A DNA stretch of 64,000 bases from Amycolatopsis nigrescens CSC17Ta-90 (lineage in GTDB: Bacteria > Actinomycetota > Actinomycetes > Mycobacteriales > Pseudonocardiaceae). The stretch covers positions 5,518,157 through 5,582,156 of the forward strand of contig NZ_ARVW01000001.1 of the NCBI RefSeq assembly GCF_000384315.1. Reading direction: 5' to 3'. The translations under genes were made by a program, and so were the position numbers. Below the pieces are notes generated by a model, which had not been told where the DNA came from, searched no databases, and saw only the letters and a list, made by a program, of their open reading frames with translations. Of the stretch, positions 36,533 to 48,616 are shown one piece after another (within the stretch, counting starts at the first letter, position 1; each line of letters opens with the position of its first letter).

Positions 36533-37123
36533 ATGGCCAAGGCTCAGGTTTCCAGGGAGGACTGGGTGCGCGCCGCGATCGACGCGCTGATCGAAGGCGG
36601 GGTGGCCGCGGTCCGGGTGGACACCCTGGCCAGGCGGGTCGGCATCACCCGCGGCAGTTTCTACTGGCATTTCGCCGACCGCGACGAGTTGCTCGCCGCG
36701 GCGCTGGCCGATTGGGAACGGCTGTGCACCACCGAGGTGATCGACAGCGTGCAGCCGGTGGCCGATCCGGAGCAGCGGCTCGGCACCCTGCTCGCGCACG
36801 CGCTCGGCTCGGACGCCCGCTCGCGGCTCGAACCGGCGCTGATGGCGCACGCCGGGCACCCGGTGGTGGCGCCGGTGCTGCGCCGGGTGACCGAGCGGCG
36901 GATGGAGTACCTCACCCGCTGCTACCGCGATCTCGGCCTCGGCAAGGCCGCGGCGAGGCGGCGGGCGGTGGTCGCCTACGCCACCTACGTCGGCTGGCTG
37001 GAGCTGCGCCGGGCGGTGCCGGACGTGCTGCCCGAGCTGACCGGCGACGACCGTTCCGCCAAGGCCGTGCTGGCCCATCTGAACGACGTGCTGGTCAGCG
37101 TCACTCACGAGCGTCCTGTTTGA
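36533..37123 (+). CDS. TetR family regulator
   Basis: A 196-residue repressor-like protein. The helix-turn-helix is AAIDALIEGGVAAVRVDTLARRVGITRGSFYWHFADRDELLAAAL; the C-terminal ligand domain has LAHALGSDARSRLEPALMAHAGHP and RCYRDLGLGKAAARRRAVVAYATYVGWLEL. ATG 36533 has no ribosome-binding site and lies soon after promoter-like TACTGT, so the message may be leaderless. It is divergent from the MBL hydrolase gene and most likely controls it. Its end overlaps the convergent scramblase-like gene by 23 bases. Confidence 0.88.
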   Translation: MAKAQVSREDWVRAAIDALIEGGVAAVRVDTLARRVGITRGSFYWHFADRDELLAAALADWERLCTTEVIDSVQPVADPEQRLGTLLAHALGSDARSRLEPALMAHAGHPVVAPVLRRVTERRMEYLTRCYRDLGLGKAAARRRAVVAYATYVGWLELRRAVPDVLPELTGDDRSAKAVLAHLNDVLVSVTHERPV

Positions 37124-37919
37124 GCGCGGTGTCGATGGTCAGCGCGCTGGCCACCACCATGCTGGCCAGCGGGTCCGGTAGCTGCCGGTGGATCTGCACC
37201 ACGTAGTTGTCCGCGGTGGTGAAGGCCGCCTTCAGCAGGCCGCCGAAGGTCTTGGTGACGCGCGCGACCTCCTGGGAATTGTGGTCCTCGATCACGAAGT
37301 TCCACGCCCGCCAGTTCTCCGCCTTGATCCCGCCTATCTTGTTACCGTTCACCGAAAACGCGAAGCGTATCTTGCCGAATACGTTTTCCTGGACGATTTC
37401 ACCGATCGGGGTGTCGTCCGCCTTGGTCACCAGGAACCGGGACTTGAACACCTTCGCCGGCCGAGTCACCTTCAGCACCGTGCTGTGGTTCGCGTCGCGT
37501 ACCTCGAACCGGTGAGTGAGGAACTGGTCGTAGTTGGTGAACAGCCGCACCAGCTTCTTCAGCGTGCTCTGCCCGACCTGGACCACCCCGCCGAGCTGAC
37601 GGCCGTGCTGGTCGAAGACGCCGAACTCGTTGGCCATCTCGATCAGCTTGGCGCGCTGGTTGACCACCAGCACCGGCTCGGTGAACAGGGTGCCGCCGCC
37701 GGCCTGCGCGCCGCCGCGGCCGCGGGTGGCCTTGGCGACCTGGCTGCGCACCCGGCCCGGATCGGCGGACCGTTCGATGTCCAGTTCGATCGGGTGCGCG
37801 TCACCGCCGGGGTCGGCGGGACGGGTGTGCTGCGTCCAGTCCCGCCCGTCCCACCAGCGTTCCTGCCGCGCGTTCGCGTGGTCCGGGTACCAGCCCGGCT
37901 GCGGCGAATTGCTCGTCAT
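37101..37919 (-). CDS. DUF2510 plus scramblase-like domain protein
   Basis: A 272-residue protein. Residues 1-35 form a DUF2510 module (PQPGWYPDHANARQERWWDGRDWTQH), which in actinobacteria usually sits at a membrane-linked N-terminus. After a low-complexity Gly/Ala linker, residues about 75-270 form a phospholipid-scramblase/LURP-one-like beta barrel (LFTEPVLVVNQRAKLIEM, YDQFLTHRFEVRD, NKIGGIKAENWRAWNFVIED, YVVQIHRQLPDPLASMVVAS). Such proteins bind membranes or lipids, but transport activity is not established in bacteria. Convergent with tetR. Function unknown. Confidence 0.85.
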   Translation of the reverse strand: MTSNSPQPGWYPDHANARQERWWDGRDWTQHTRPADPGGDAHPIELDIERSADPGRVRSQVAKATRGRGGAQAGGGTLFTEPVLVVNQRAKLIEMANEFGVFDQHGRQLGGVVQVGQSTLKKLVRLFTNYDQFLTHRFEVRDANHSTVLKVTRPAKVFKSRFLVTKADDTPIGEIVQENVFGKIRFAFSVNGNKIGGIKAENWRAWNFVIEDHNSQEVARVTKTFGGLLKAAFTTADNYVVQIHRQLPDPLASMVVASALTIDTALKQDARE

Positions 37920-38026
37920 GACTGGTCAGCGTAACCACGTTCCCCGGCGAGGGAACCCCATTTCGGGAAATGCGGCGAATGTCCGTGTCCCTCTTTGTCC
38001 GGCTCGTTCCCTCAGTGTCTTATTCA

Positions 38027-38142
38027 ACTGAGCGGCATGCACGCTCGCTGGTGCGCCCGCCGTCCGTGCGTCACCGGCATCCAGCCGCCACGAGCCACCC
38101 TCCGGGCGGCCCCCGTCGACTGGATAGTGCATGCCGCTCAGT
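38027..38142. repeat. 116-bp element bounded by 16-bp inverted repeats
   Basis: ACTGAGCGGCATGCAC (38027-38042) and its perfect complement (38127-38142) enclose 84 bases of GC-rich sequence without an open frame of note. The nitrilase stop codon lies in the right arm. It could be a long terminator-like RNA structure or a small transposable remnant. The surrounding 37920-38137 gap has no gene. Confidence 0.6.
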
Positions 38143-38971
38143 CGTCGCCGCTTTCGTTGATGAGTCTTTCCAGTTCCCTTCGCAGCAGCCCGAGCCTGGC
38201 GTCGGCGAGCAACGGGATCTCCCGGCGGCGGCGCCGCACCGCCTTCGGGTCGATGTCCACAATGGTCAGCGACTCCTCCCAGGTTGGGGCCGTGGCGACC
38301 ACCGAGCCCCAGGGGTCGATCACCCGTGAGCCGCCCCAGAACCGCACCCCGGCCTCGTCCCCGACCCGGTTCACGAAGATCACCCAGCACTGCTGCATGC
38401 GCGCGGTGAAGGTGAGCAGGTCGTGCCAGTACTCGGCGGGGTCGAAGGAGCCGCCGGTGAGCTTGGCCGCGCTGTTGGTGGGCACCACCAGCACCTCCGC
38501 GCCGTCCTGCGCGGCCAGCCAGGGCAGCATCGGCTGCCAGGCGTCGTTGCAGATCAGCGTGGCCATCCTGGCGTGCCGGGTGTCGAAGGCGCGCATGTGC
38601 TGACCGGGGCTGGCGTGCTTGCGCTCTTCCCAGATCAGGTAGTTCGGCAGGTACAGCTTGCGGTGGTTGTGCATCAGCTGGCCGTCGGAGAGGTAGAGCG
38701 CCGAGTTGTGCCGCCGGATCCGGCCGTCCTCCAGCAGCCCGATCACCACGTCGGTGCCGTGCCTGGACAGCTCGGCGAGACGCTGGTCGTCGGGCCACAG
38801 CGAGATGTCGTCGGCGAGCTGGCCGAGCGCGTAGCCGGTCAGGCTCAGTTCCGGGAAGACCACCAGGTCCGCGCCCTCCGCGGCGGATTCCTTGATGATC
38901 CGTTCGGTATCGGCAAGGTTTCCTTCCACGTCGCCGAGCCGGCAGTCGGTCTGTGCGAGTGCCACTCTCAT
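38138..38971 (-). CDS. carbon-nitrogen hydrolase (nitrilase superfamily amidase)
   Basis: A 277-residue cytoplasmic amidase. The catalytic Glu is in DLVVFPELSLTGY, the Lys in HNHRKLYLPNYLIW and the nucleophile Cys in MATLICNDAWQPML; a second Glu-containing region follows at FVNRVGDEAGVRFWGGS. It hydrolyses an amide or nitrile; this spelling resembles the N-carbamoyl/amidase branches and the amidase domain of NAD synthetase, but no synthetase domain is present. ATG 38971 is divergent from the MetE-like gene across 132 bases. The 3' end enters the inverted-repeat element. Confidence 0.87.
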   Translation of the reverse strand: MRVALAQTDCRLGDVEGNLADTERIIKESAAEGADLVVFPELSLTGYALGQLADDISLWPDDQRLAELSRHGTDVVIGLLEDGRIRRHNSALYLSDGQLMHNHRKLYLPNYLIWEERKHASPGQHMRAFDTRHARMATLICNDAWQPMLPWLAAQDGAEVLVVPTNSAAKLTGGSFDPAEYWHDLLTFTARMQQCWVIFVNRVGDEAGVRFWGGSRVIDPWGSVVATAPTWEESLTIVDIDPKAVRRRRREIPLLADARLGLLRRELERLINESGDD

Positions 38972-39103
38972 GCGTCTCACCTCCTCGGGTCCGAAGCTGA
39001 TCGGTAAGGCGGACGGTACGGGAGTTTCCGGTGCACATGCGAGGCGAGCCGCACCGCCGGGGCGATCATTTACCTCCGTGCAACACCGAGCACAATCGGG
39101 TAC

Positions 39104-40141
39104 GTGACTGAACGAGCATGGAAACCCGGCGCGGCCACCGGCATCGGCTCGATGCCGGGCACCGACCCCGGCGAAGCGGCCGCCGTCCTGCTCGGTGAGC
39201 TGCCCGAGTTCCCGCACCTGCCCGAGCTGCCGGCCCGCGGGGTCGGTGCCGACCTGCTCGGCCGGACCGCGGCGCTGCTGGTGGATCTCGCGATCGAGGT
39301 GGTGCCCAGCGGGTACCGGGTGGCGGCGCGGCCAGGCCACGACCACCGGCGCGCGGTGGACCTGCTGCGCTGGGATCTGGACGCGCTGGAGGAGGCCGTC
39401 CAGCGGGGCGGCGGCGCGCCACCGGTGATCAAGACCCAGGTGGCAGGGCCGTGGACGCTGGCCGCCGGGATCGAGCTGCCGAAGGGCCACCGGGTGCTCA
39501 CCGACCGCGGCGCGCTGCGGGAGTTCGCCGACTCCCTGCTGGAGGGCCTGCGCGGGCACGTGGCCGAGCTGACCGCGCGCACCGGGGCGCCGGTGGTCGT
39601 CCAGTTCGACGAGCCGACCTTGCCGTCGGTGCTGGCCGGTGCGCTGTCCACGCCGTCGGGTTACGGCACGGTGCCCTCGGTGCCCGAGCCGGCCGCCCGC
39701 GACCTGCTGGCCACCATGATCGAGGGCGCCGGGCGGATCACCGGCCAGCCGGTGATCGTGCACTGCTGCGCGCCGCGGCCGCCGGTCGGGCTGCTCCGCT
39801 CGGCCGGGGCTGGCGCGCTCGCGCTGGACGCGACCCTGCTCGACGGCGCACCCGGCAGCATGCTCGACGAGCTCGGCGAGGCATGGGACGCCGGGCTGAC
39901 CTTCCTGCTCGGCCTGGTGCCCTCGGTGGCCCCGGCGGAACCGGTCACGCTGCACCAGGTGGCGCTGCCGGCGTTGCGGCTGGCCGACCGGCTCGGGTTC
40001 AACCGGGACATCCTGGCCGAGCGGGCGGTGCCGACCGCGACCTGCGGGCTGGCCGGCGCCTCGGGGGAGTGGATGCGCCGTGCGCTGGCGCTCACCCGCG
40101 ATCTCGGCAAGGCGTTCGTGGAGCCACCGGAAGGCTGGTAG
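39104..40141 (+). CDS. MetE C-terminal-like protein (Rv3015c type)
   Basis: A 345-residue protein matching the zinc-containing catalytic barrel of cobalamin-independent methionine synthase but lacking the N-terminal half. It has GIGSMPGTDPGEAA, IKTQVAGPWTLA, VVVQFDEPTLPSV, VIVHCCAPRPP (His-x-Cys zinc ligands) and PTATCGLAGASGEW with the last Cys ligand. It may transfer a methyl group from an unknown donor; the role is not established. GTG 39104. The same gene lies between mnmA and ligA in mycobacteria, which supports conserved but undefined housekeeping use. Confidence 0.85.
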   Translation: MTERAWKPGAATGIGSMPGTDPGEAAAVLLGELPEFPHLPELPARGVGADLLGRTAALLVDLAIEVVPSGYRVAARPGHDHRRAVDLLRWDLDALEEAVQRGGGAPPVIKTQVAGPWTLAAGIELPKGHRVLTDRGALREFADSLLEGLRGHVAELTARTGAPVVVQFDEPTLPSVLAGALSTPSGYGTVPSVPEPAARDLLATMIEGAGRITGQPVIVHCCAPRPPVGLLRSAGAGALALDATLLDGAPGSMLDELGEAWDAGLTFLLGLVPSVAPAEPVTLHQVALPALRLADRLGFNRDILAERAVPTATCGLAGASGEWMRRALALTRDLGKAFVEPPEGW

Positions 40142-40151
40142 GAACGAGGTC

Positions 40152-43568
<3,417 letters not shown>

Positions 43569-43631
43569 CCACCGTGTTTGCCCGTGGCGGCGCCGAGTTG
43601 GCCGGTTGGGGCGGCGAGTTTGCCGGTGGCG

Positions 43632-44285
43632 TCAGCTGTCGAGGACGACGGAGACGATGCCGGCGAAGTGGGCGAGCCTGGCCACTTCGGCGGCGCGGAA
43701 CATCGGGCCGCCCGGCCTGGCCACCAGCAGTGCTTTGTCCGGTTTGCCCAGCGGGGTGGCGGCGAGTTCGGTGCCGAGCTCCTGCCAGGTCTCCGGGATC
43801 CAGGAGTCCTCGGAGTCCAGCACGGTCGCGCGCTCCAGCGGCAGCCAGGGCAGGTTCGTGATCGGCGCCTCCGGGGCCGCGCTGGAGGACGCCAGGGTGC
43901 GCACCCCGTCGTCGGTGTACTTGACCACCAGCGACCAGCCGGCGCGGATGATCCTCGGCACTCCCTCGGCCAGGATGTCGAGGCCGCATTTGGGCTGCGC
44001 GGCGATCTCCTCGACCAGTTCCAGCTCACGATGGGTGTCCAGCACACCGGCGTAAGGCCGCACGGCGTCCACCTCGACGCCTTCGACACTCTCCGCCGCG
44101 GTGATCAGCGCGTCCGGCAGCCGTCCGGAGGGGAGTTCGACCACCAGGTCGTCGATGGCCACGCCGCCGCCGCGTTCGACCACGTCGACGCTGAGGATGT
44201 CCGCGCCGACGGTGCCGAGCGCGGTGGCCACCGCACCGAGCGTCCCCGGGCTGTCCGGGAGTTGAACCCGGATCAGGAAGGACAA
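43632..44285 (-). CDS. ACT domain protein (Rv3013 type)
   Basis: A 217-residue protein with an N-terminal ACT domain (SFLIRVQLPDSPGTLGAVATALGTVGADILSVDVVE) and a second, less conserved domain (LERATVLDSEDSWIPETWQELGTELAATPL). ACT domains usually bind amino acids; no catalytic domain is fused. The start is probably TTG 44285, which has GAGGGG 6 bases upstream, because no ATG or GTG fits. It is transcribed against ligA and divergently from gatC, the same odd orientation as in mycobacteria, so its placement by the amidotransferase is old. Role unknown, perhaps amino-acid sensing. Confidence 0.85.
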   Translation of the reverse strand: MSFLIRVQLPDSPGTLGAVATALGTVGADILSVDVVERGGGVAIDDLVVELPSGRLPDALITAAESVEGVEVDAVRPYAGVLDTHRELELVEEIAAQPKCGLDILAEGVPRIIRAGWSLVVKYTDDGVRTLASSSAAPEAPITNLPWLPLERATVLDSEDSWIPETWQELGTELAATPLGKPDKALLVARPGGPMFRAAEVARLAHFAGIVSVVLDS

Positions 44286-44496
44286 CGCGAACCCCTCTCG
44301 TCTTGCGGACCCCACCTCGTGGCGGAGCGGATGTGCCGGCCGACGATTGTGGCAGACCCAGCCATCCAACGGGACCGGCCGTCCGCGTAGCGAGATCCCG
44401 GCCGCACCCGTAACCCAGTCGAGACCGCCACGCCGACCACCATAGACTTGCAGCTCAACAAGCCCGTCCCACCAGCACACCCCGGGAGTAACCCGC

Positions 44497-44796
44497 GTGC
44501 CCAACATTTCCCGCGACGAGGTCGCGCACCTCGCCAAACTGGCCAGGCTGGCCGTCACCGAAGATGAGCTGGACACCTTCGCCGGCCAGCTCGACCAGAT
44601 CCTGGACGCGGTGGCCAAGGTCGGCGAGGTCGCCGCGGCGGACATTCCGCCCACTTCGCACGCCGTGCCGTTGACCAACGTGTTCCGCGAGGACGTGGTC
44701 CGCCCCGGGCTGACCCAGCAGCAGGCGCTGGCCGGCGCGCCGGCCGCCGAAGAGGGCAGGTTCCGGGTGCCGCGCATCCTGGGGGAGGAAGCATGA
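44497..44796 (+). CDS. gatC: aspartyl/glutamyl-tRNA amidotransferase subunit C
   Basis: A 99-residue stabilising subunit. [36 protein letters not shown] is the family helix pair, and [23 protein letters not shown] plus FRVPRIL form the C-terminal belt that wraps GatA. It works in the GatCAB complex that makes Gln-tRNA(Gln) and Asn-tRNA(Asn). GTG 44497; its stop overlaps the gatA ATG (ATGA). The gap 44286-44496 should hold promoters for gatC and the divergent ACT gene. Confidence 0.97.
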   Translation: MPNISRDEVAHLAKLARLAVTEDELDTFAGQLDQILDAVAKVGEVAAADIPPTSHAVPLTNVFREDVVRPGLTQQQALAGAPAAEEGRFRVPRILGEEA

Positions 44797-46313
44797 CCGA
44801 GCTGATCAAGCAGACCGCCGCCGAACTGGCCGCGAAGATCCAGTCCCGCGAGGTTTCCGCGGCCGAGGTCACCCAGGCGCACCTGGACCGGATCGGCCAG
44901 GTCGACGAGTTCGTGCACGCCTTCCTGCACGTGGACACCGAGGGCGCGCTCGCTGCGGCCCGAGCGGTGGACGCCGACGTCGCCGAGGGCAAGCCGCCCG
45001 CCTCCCCGCTGGCCGGGGTGCCGCTGGCGCTCAAGGACGTGCTTGCCACCAAGGGCATCCCGACCACCTGCGGTTCCCGCACCCTGGAGGGCTGGCTCCC
45101 GCCGTACGACGCGACGGTCACCCGCAGGCTGCGCGAGGCCGGCGTGGTCATCCTCGGCAAGACCAATATGGACGAGTTCGCGATGGGCTCCTCCACCGAG
45201 AACTCCGCCTACGGCCCGACGCACAACCCCTGGGACCACGCCAGGATCCCGGGCGGCTCCGGCGGCGGTTCGTCCGCTTCGATCGCCGCCTTCGAGTCGG
45301 CGCTGGCCATCGGCACCGACACCGGCGGCTCGATCCGCCAGCCGGGCTCGGTCACCGGCACCGTCGGCGTGAAGCCGACCTACGGCGGTGTGTCCCGGTA
45401 CGGCCTGGTCGCCTTCTCCTCGTCGCTGGACCAGGCCGGGCCATGCGCCCGCACGGTGCTCGACGCGGCGCTGCTGCACGAGGTGATCGCCGGGCACGAC
45501 CCGCTGGACTCCACCTCGATCGACGCCCCGGTGCCGCAGGTGGTCGCCGCCGCCCGCGAAGGCGCCCGCGGCGACCTGACCGGCGTCCGCGTCGGCGTGG
45601 TCAAGGAGTTTTCCGGTGACGGTTATCAGGCCGGGGTGCAGCGGTCCTTCGAGGCCGCGGTCGAGCAGCTGCGCGCGCTCGGCGCCGAGGTGGTCGAGGT
45701 GTCCTGCCCGAACTTCACCTACGCGCTGCCGGCCTACTACCTGATCGCGCCGAGCGAGTGCTCCTCGAACCTGGCCCGCTTCGACGCGATGCGGTACGGG
45801 CTGCGGGTCGCCGACGACGGCGAGCACAGCGCGGAAGAGGTGATGGCGCTGACCAGGGAGAAGGGCTTCGGTGCCGAGGTGAAGCGCCGCGTCATGCTCG
45901 GCACGTACGCGCTTTCTTCCGGGTACTACGACGCCTACTACGGCTCGGCGCAGAAGGTGCGCACGCTGATCACGCGCGACTTCGACAACGCGTTCGAGAA
46001 GGTGGACGTGCTGGTCTCGCCGACCACGCCGACCACCGCCTTCAAGATCGGTGAGCGGGTGGACGACCCGATGGCGATGTACCTCGCGGACCTGTGCACC
46101 ATCCCGTCCAACCTGGCCGGCAACGCGGCCATGAGCGTCCCCAGTGGACTGTCCGATGAGGACGGTCTGCCGGTCGGCCTGCAGATCATGGCGCCGGCGC
46201 TGGCCGACGACCGGCTCTACCGGGTGGGTGCGGCGTACGAGCTGGCCCGCGACGACGCGGCCGGCGGGTCGCTGGTGTACGAGGTACCTGAGCAGAACGG
46301 AGGCGCGTCTTGA
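44793..46313 (+). CDS. gatA: aspartyl/glutamyl-tRNA amidotransferase subunit A
   Basis: A 506-residue amidase-signature enzyme that releases ammonia from glutamine for transfer to mischarged tRNA. The Ser-Ser-Lys triad is in [11 protein letters not shown] (Lys), [15 protein letters not shown] and [16 protein letters not shown] 44793 overlaps gatC by 4 bases, and its stop overlaps the TTG of a small membrane protein gene (TTGA). Confidence 0.98.
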   Translation: MTELIKQTAAELAAKIQSREVSAAEVTQAHLDRIGQVDEFVHAFLHVDTEGALAAARAVDADVAEGKPPASPLAGVPLALKDVLATKGIPTTCGSRTLEGWLPPYDATVTRRLREAGVVILGKTNMDEFAMGSSTENSAYGPTHNPWDHARIPGGSGGGSSASIAAFESALAIGTDTGGSIRQPGSVTGTVGVKPTYGGVSRYGLVAFSSSLDQAGPCARTVLDAALLHEVIAGHDPLDSTSIDAPVPQVVAAAREGARGDLTGVRVGVVKEFSGDGYQAGVQRSFEAAVEQLRALGAEVVEVSCPNFTYALPAYYLIAPSECSSNLARFDAMRYGLRVADDGEHSAEEVMALTREKGFGAEVKRRVMLGTYALSSGYYDAYYGSAQKVRTLITRDFDNAFEKVDVLVSPTTPTTAFKIGERVDDPMAMYLADLCTIPSNLAGNAAMSVPSGLSDEDGLPVGLQIMAPALADDRLYRVGAAYELARDDAAGGSLVYEVPEQNGGAS

Positions 46314-46510
46314 GCAAGGTGAAGCAGGCACGAGGGTTGATCGGCGTGGCGACCTCGGTGACCAGTGCCGTCGGCGCGGCCGGCGCGGTGCGCGCGGCGA
46401 AGGACAAGAACGACAAGCTGCTGCTGCTCAACGCGGCGGCGAGCGCGATCGCCGCGCTGACCGGGGTGCTGATCGCGGCTCGGCGCTTGAAGAAGGACGC
46501 GGGGAAATGA
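46310..46510 (+). CDS. small membrane protein between gatA and gatB
   Basis: A 66-residue protein with one clear hydrophobic helix ([20 protein letters not shown]) and a weaker Ala/Gly-rich segment before it ([16 protein letters not shown]), flanked by Lys/Arg. The TTG start at 46310 overlaps the gatA stop, so it is translated by coupling. In mycobacteria pfkA separates gatA and gatB at this point; here this gene does. Function unknown; it may be only a membrane-associated passenger of the operon. Confidence 0.7.
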   Translation: MSKVKQARGLIGVATSVTSAVGAAGAVRAAKDKNDKLLLLNAAASAIAALTGVLIAARRLKKDAGK

Positions 46511-46551
46511 CCACCGCCGACGTACTCACTACCGCGGAGGCGGGCAAATGA
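46507..46551 (+). CDS. 14-codon junction open frame before gatB
   Basis: [14 protein letters not shown] begins with ATGA overlap on the small membrane gene and ends with ATGA overlap on gatB. Its start resembles that of GatB ([15 protein letters not shown]), which suggests a decayed duplication of the gatB 5' end. It carries the GGAGG used by gatB. Confidence 0.35.
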   Translation: MTTADVLTTAEAGK

Positions 46552-48053
46552 CCACTGTCGCCGAGCTGATGGACTACGCCGAGGTCATTGAGCGCTACGA
46601 CCCGGTGCTCGGGCTCGAGGTGCACGTCGAGCTGAACACGAACACCAAGATGTTCTGCGGCTGCCCGAACACCTTCGGCGGGGAGCCGAACACCCAGGTC
46701 TGCCCGACCTGTCTCGGCCTGCCGGGTTCGCTGCCGGTGGTCAACGGCAAGGGCGTGGAGTCCGCGATCCGGATCGGCCTGGCGCTGAACTGCGAGATCG
46801 CGTCCTGGTGCCGGTTCGCCAGGAAGAACTACTTCTACCCGGACCAGCCGAAGAACTTCCAGACCTCGCAGTACGACGAGCCGATCGCCTTCAACGGCTA
46901 CCTCGACGTGACCCTGGACGACGGTGAGATCGTCCGGGTGGAGATCGAGCGCGCGCACATGGAGGAGGACACCGGCAAGTCGCTGCACATGGGTGGCGCG
47001 ACCGGCCGGATTCACGGCGCCGACTACTCGCTGCTGGACTACAACCGGGCCGGCGTGCCGCTGATCGAGATCGTCACCAAGATCATCCCGGGGCACGGCG
47101 GGCGGGCCCCGGAGGTCGCCAGGGCCTACGTCAGCGCGCTGCGCGACCTGCTGCGCGCGCTGGACGTCTCCGATGTGCGGATGGACCAGGGCTCGCTGCG
47201 CTGCGACGCGAACGTCTCGCTGATGCCGAAGGGCACCGAGGAACTGGGCACCCGCACCGAGACGAAGAACGTCAACTCGCTGCGCAGCGTCGAGCGCGCG
47301 GTCCGCTACGAGATGACCAGGCAGGCTGCGGTGCTGGCCGGTGGCGGTCGGGTCACCCAGGAGACCAGGCACTTCCAGGAGTCCGACGGCACCACGTCGC
47401 CGGGGCGCACCAAGGAGACCGCCGAGGACTACCGGTACTTCCCGGAGCCCGACCTGGTGCCGATGGCGCCGTCCGCGGAGTGGGTCGAAACGCTGCGGGC
47501 CACCCTGCCGGAGATGCCCGCGCAGCGGCGCAAGCGGATCCAGGAAGAGTGGCAGCTCACCGCCGAGGAGCTGCGCGACCTGTTCAACGCGGGCGCGGTG
47601 GACCTCGTCACGTCCACTGTGGACGCCGGCGCGAAGCCGGCCGAGGCGCGTGGCTGGTGGGTGAACTTCCTGGCGCAGGAGGCGAACGCCCGCGAGGTCG
47701 AGCTGGCCGAGCTGGCCATCACCCCGGCGCAGGTGGCCAGGGTGATCACGCTGATCAACGCCGGTGAGCTGACCAACAAGCTCGGCCGCGAGGTCGTGCG
47801 CGGGGTGCTGGCCGGCGAGGGCGAGCCGGACGAGGTGGTGGACAAGCGCGGGCTGAAGGTCGTCTCCGACGACTCCGCGCTGATCGCCGCGGTGGACGAG
47901 GCGCTGGCCGCGCAGCCGGACGTCGCGGACAAGATCCGCGGTGGCAAGGTGCAGGCCGCGGGCGCCATCGTCGGTGCAGTGATGAAGGCGACCAAGGGCC
48001 AGGCCGACGCCAAGCGGGTGCGTGAGCTGATCGTGGAACGAGTCGGCGGCTAG
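46548..48053 (+). CDS. gatB: aspartyl/glutamyl-tRNA amidotransferase subunit B
   Basis: A 501-residue subunit that phosphorylates and amidates mischarged Glu-tRNA(Gln) or Asp-tRNA(Asn). It has [35 protein letters not shown] (zinc Cys), [44 protein letters not shown] and the C-terminal YqeY-like tail. ATG 46548 has GGAGG 7 bases upstream. A membrane protein gene starts at the base after its stop. Confidence 0.98.
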   Translation: MTTVAELMDYAEVIERYDPVLGLEVHVELNTNTKMFCGCPNTFGGEPNTQVCPTCLGLPGSLPVVNGKGVESAIRIGLALNCEIASWCRFARKNYFYPDQPKNFQTSQYDEPIAFNGYLDVTLDDGEIVRVEIERAHMEEDTGKSLHMGGATGRIHGADYSLLDYNRAGVPLIEIVTKIIPGHGGRAPEVARAYVSALRDLLRALDVSDVRMDQGSLRCDANVSLMPKGTEELGTRTETKNVNSLRSVERAVRYEMTRQAAVLAGGGRVTQETRHFQESDGTTSPGRTKETAEDYRYFPEPDLVPMAPSAEWVETLRATLPEMPAQRRKRIQEEWQLTAEELRDLFNAGAVDLVTSTVDAGAKPAEARGWWVNFLAQEANAREVELAELAITPAQVARVITLINAGELTNKLGREVVRGVLAGEGEPDEVVDKRGLKVVSDDSALIAAVDEALAAQPDVADKIRGGKVQAAGAIVGAVMKATKGQADAKRVRELIVERVGG

Positions 48054-48542
48054 GTGTTTTCGAGGATTACCTGGCGGGAGTGGCTCGGCCTGGCGGCCGG
48101 GCTGCTCGCGCTGGGCTCGTTGTTCCTGACCTGGACCGGACTGTCCGCCGGTAACCCGGAGATCGAAGACGCACTGCGCGAGGTCCCCGAGAGCGATGTG
48201 CTGCGGGACGGCTGGAACTCCGGCTTCCTGGCCTGGTGCCCGCCGATCCTGCTGCTGCTGGCCGGCTTCGCGGTGATCGGCTTAGCCCGGGTGCCCGGTG
48301 CGCGCAAGAGCGGCCTGCCGCAGCTGTGGCTGGTGATCGCCGGGGTGGCGCTGCTGCTGAGCGTGCTCGGCTGGCTGATCATCGACGGGCAGTACGGCAG
48401 CGAGCAGCGGGGGCTGTTCGAGCAGGTTGGCATCGAGGTGTACGCCGGGGTCGGTCGGTATCTCGGGCTGCTCGGCGCGGTGGTCTCGGTGGCCGTCTCG
48501 GTGCTGGACGCCCGCGCCGCCCGCCGTGAGTCCCGCCGCTGA
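48054..48542 (+). CDS. four-helix membrane protein
   Basis: A 162-residue protein with four hydrophobic helices ([71 protein letters not shown]). The loop after helix 1 is acidic and extracellular-looking (NPEIEDALREVPESDVLRD), and the C-terminus is Arg-rich. GTG 48054 directly abuts the gatB TAG, so translation is coupled. No family recognised; it appears to be the last gene of the gat operon. Confidence 0.75.
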   Translation: MFSRITWREWLGLAAGLLALGSLFLTWTGLSAGNPEIEDALREVPESDVLRDGWNSGFLAWCPPILLLLAGFAVIGLARVPGARKSGLPQLWLVIAGVALLLSVLGWLIIDGQYGSEQRGLFEQVGIEVYAGVGRYLGLLGAVVSVAVSVLDARAARRESRR

Positions 48543-48545
48543 GGC

Positions 48546-48594
48546 TTGACAGTTTCGAAGCGTGATCTCTACCGTGCAATAAGAAAGCGCTTTC
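48546..48594 (+). promoter_or_regulatory. promoter with LacI/GalR-type operator
   Basis: TTGACA (48546-48551) and TACCGT (48570-48575) form a promoter with 18-bp spacing. GAAAGCGCTTTC (48583-48594) is a perfect palindrome with the central CG of LacI-family operators, at the expected transcription start. It should silence the following three-gene operon until an inducer is present; the regulator gene is not in the window. Confidence 0.8.
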
Positions 48595-48616
48595 CACGCG
48601 AGCCCAGGAGCCGGAA

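Noticed and set aside
39104..40141. Pseudogene fragment of methionine synthase metE
   Set aside because: It has only the C-terminal barrel, but the frame is intact, zinc ligands are kept and the same short gene is conserved in mycobacteria.
43632..46331. 899-codon - strand frame extending the ACT protein upstream across gatC and gatA
   Set aside because: Only the last 217 codons match the ACT protein; the rest is antisense to gatC/gatA and reads as low-complexity Arg/Gly/His sequence.
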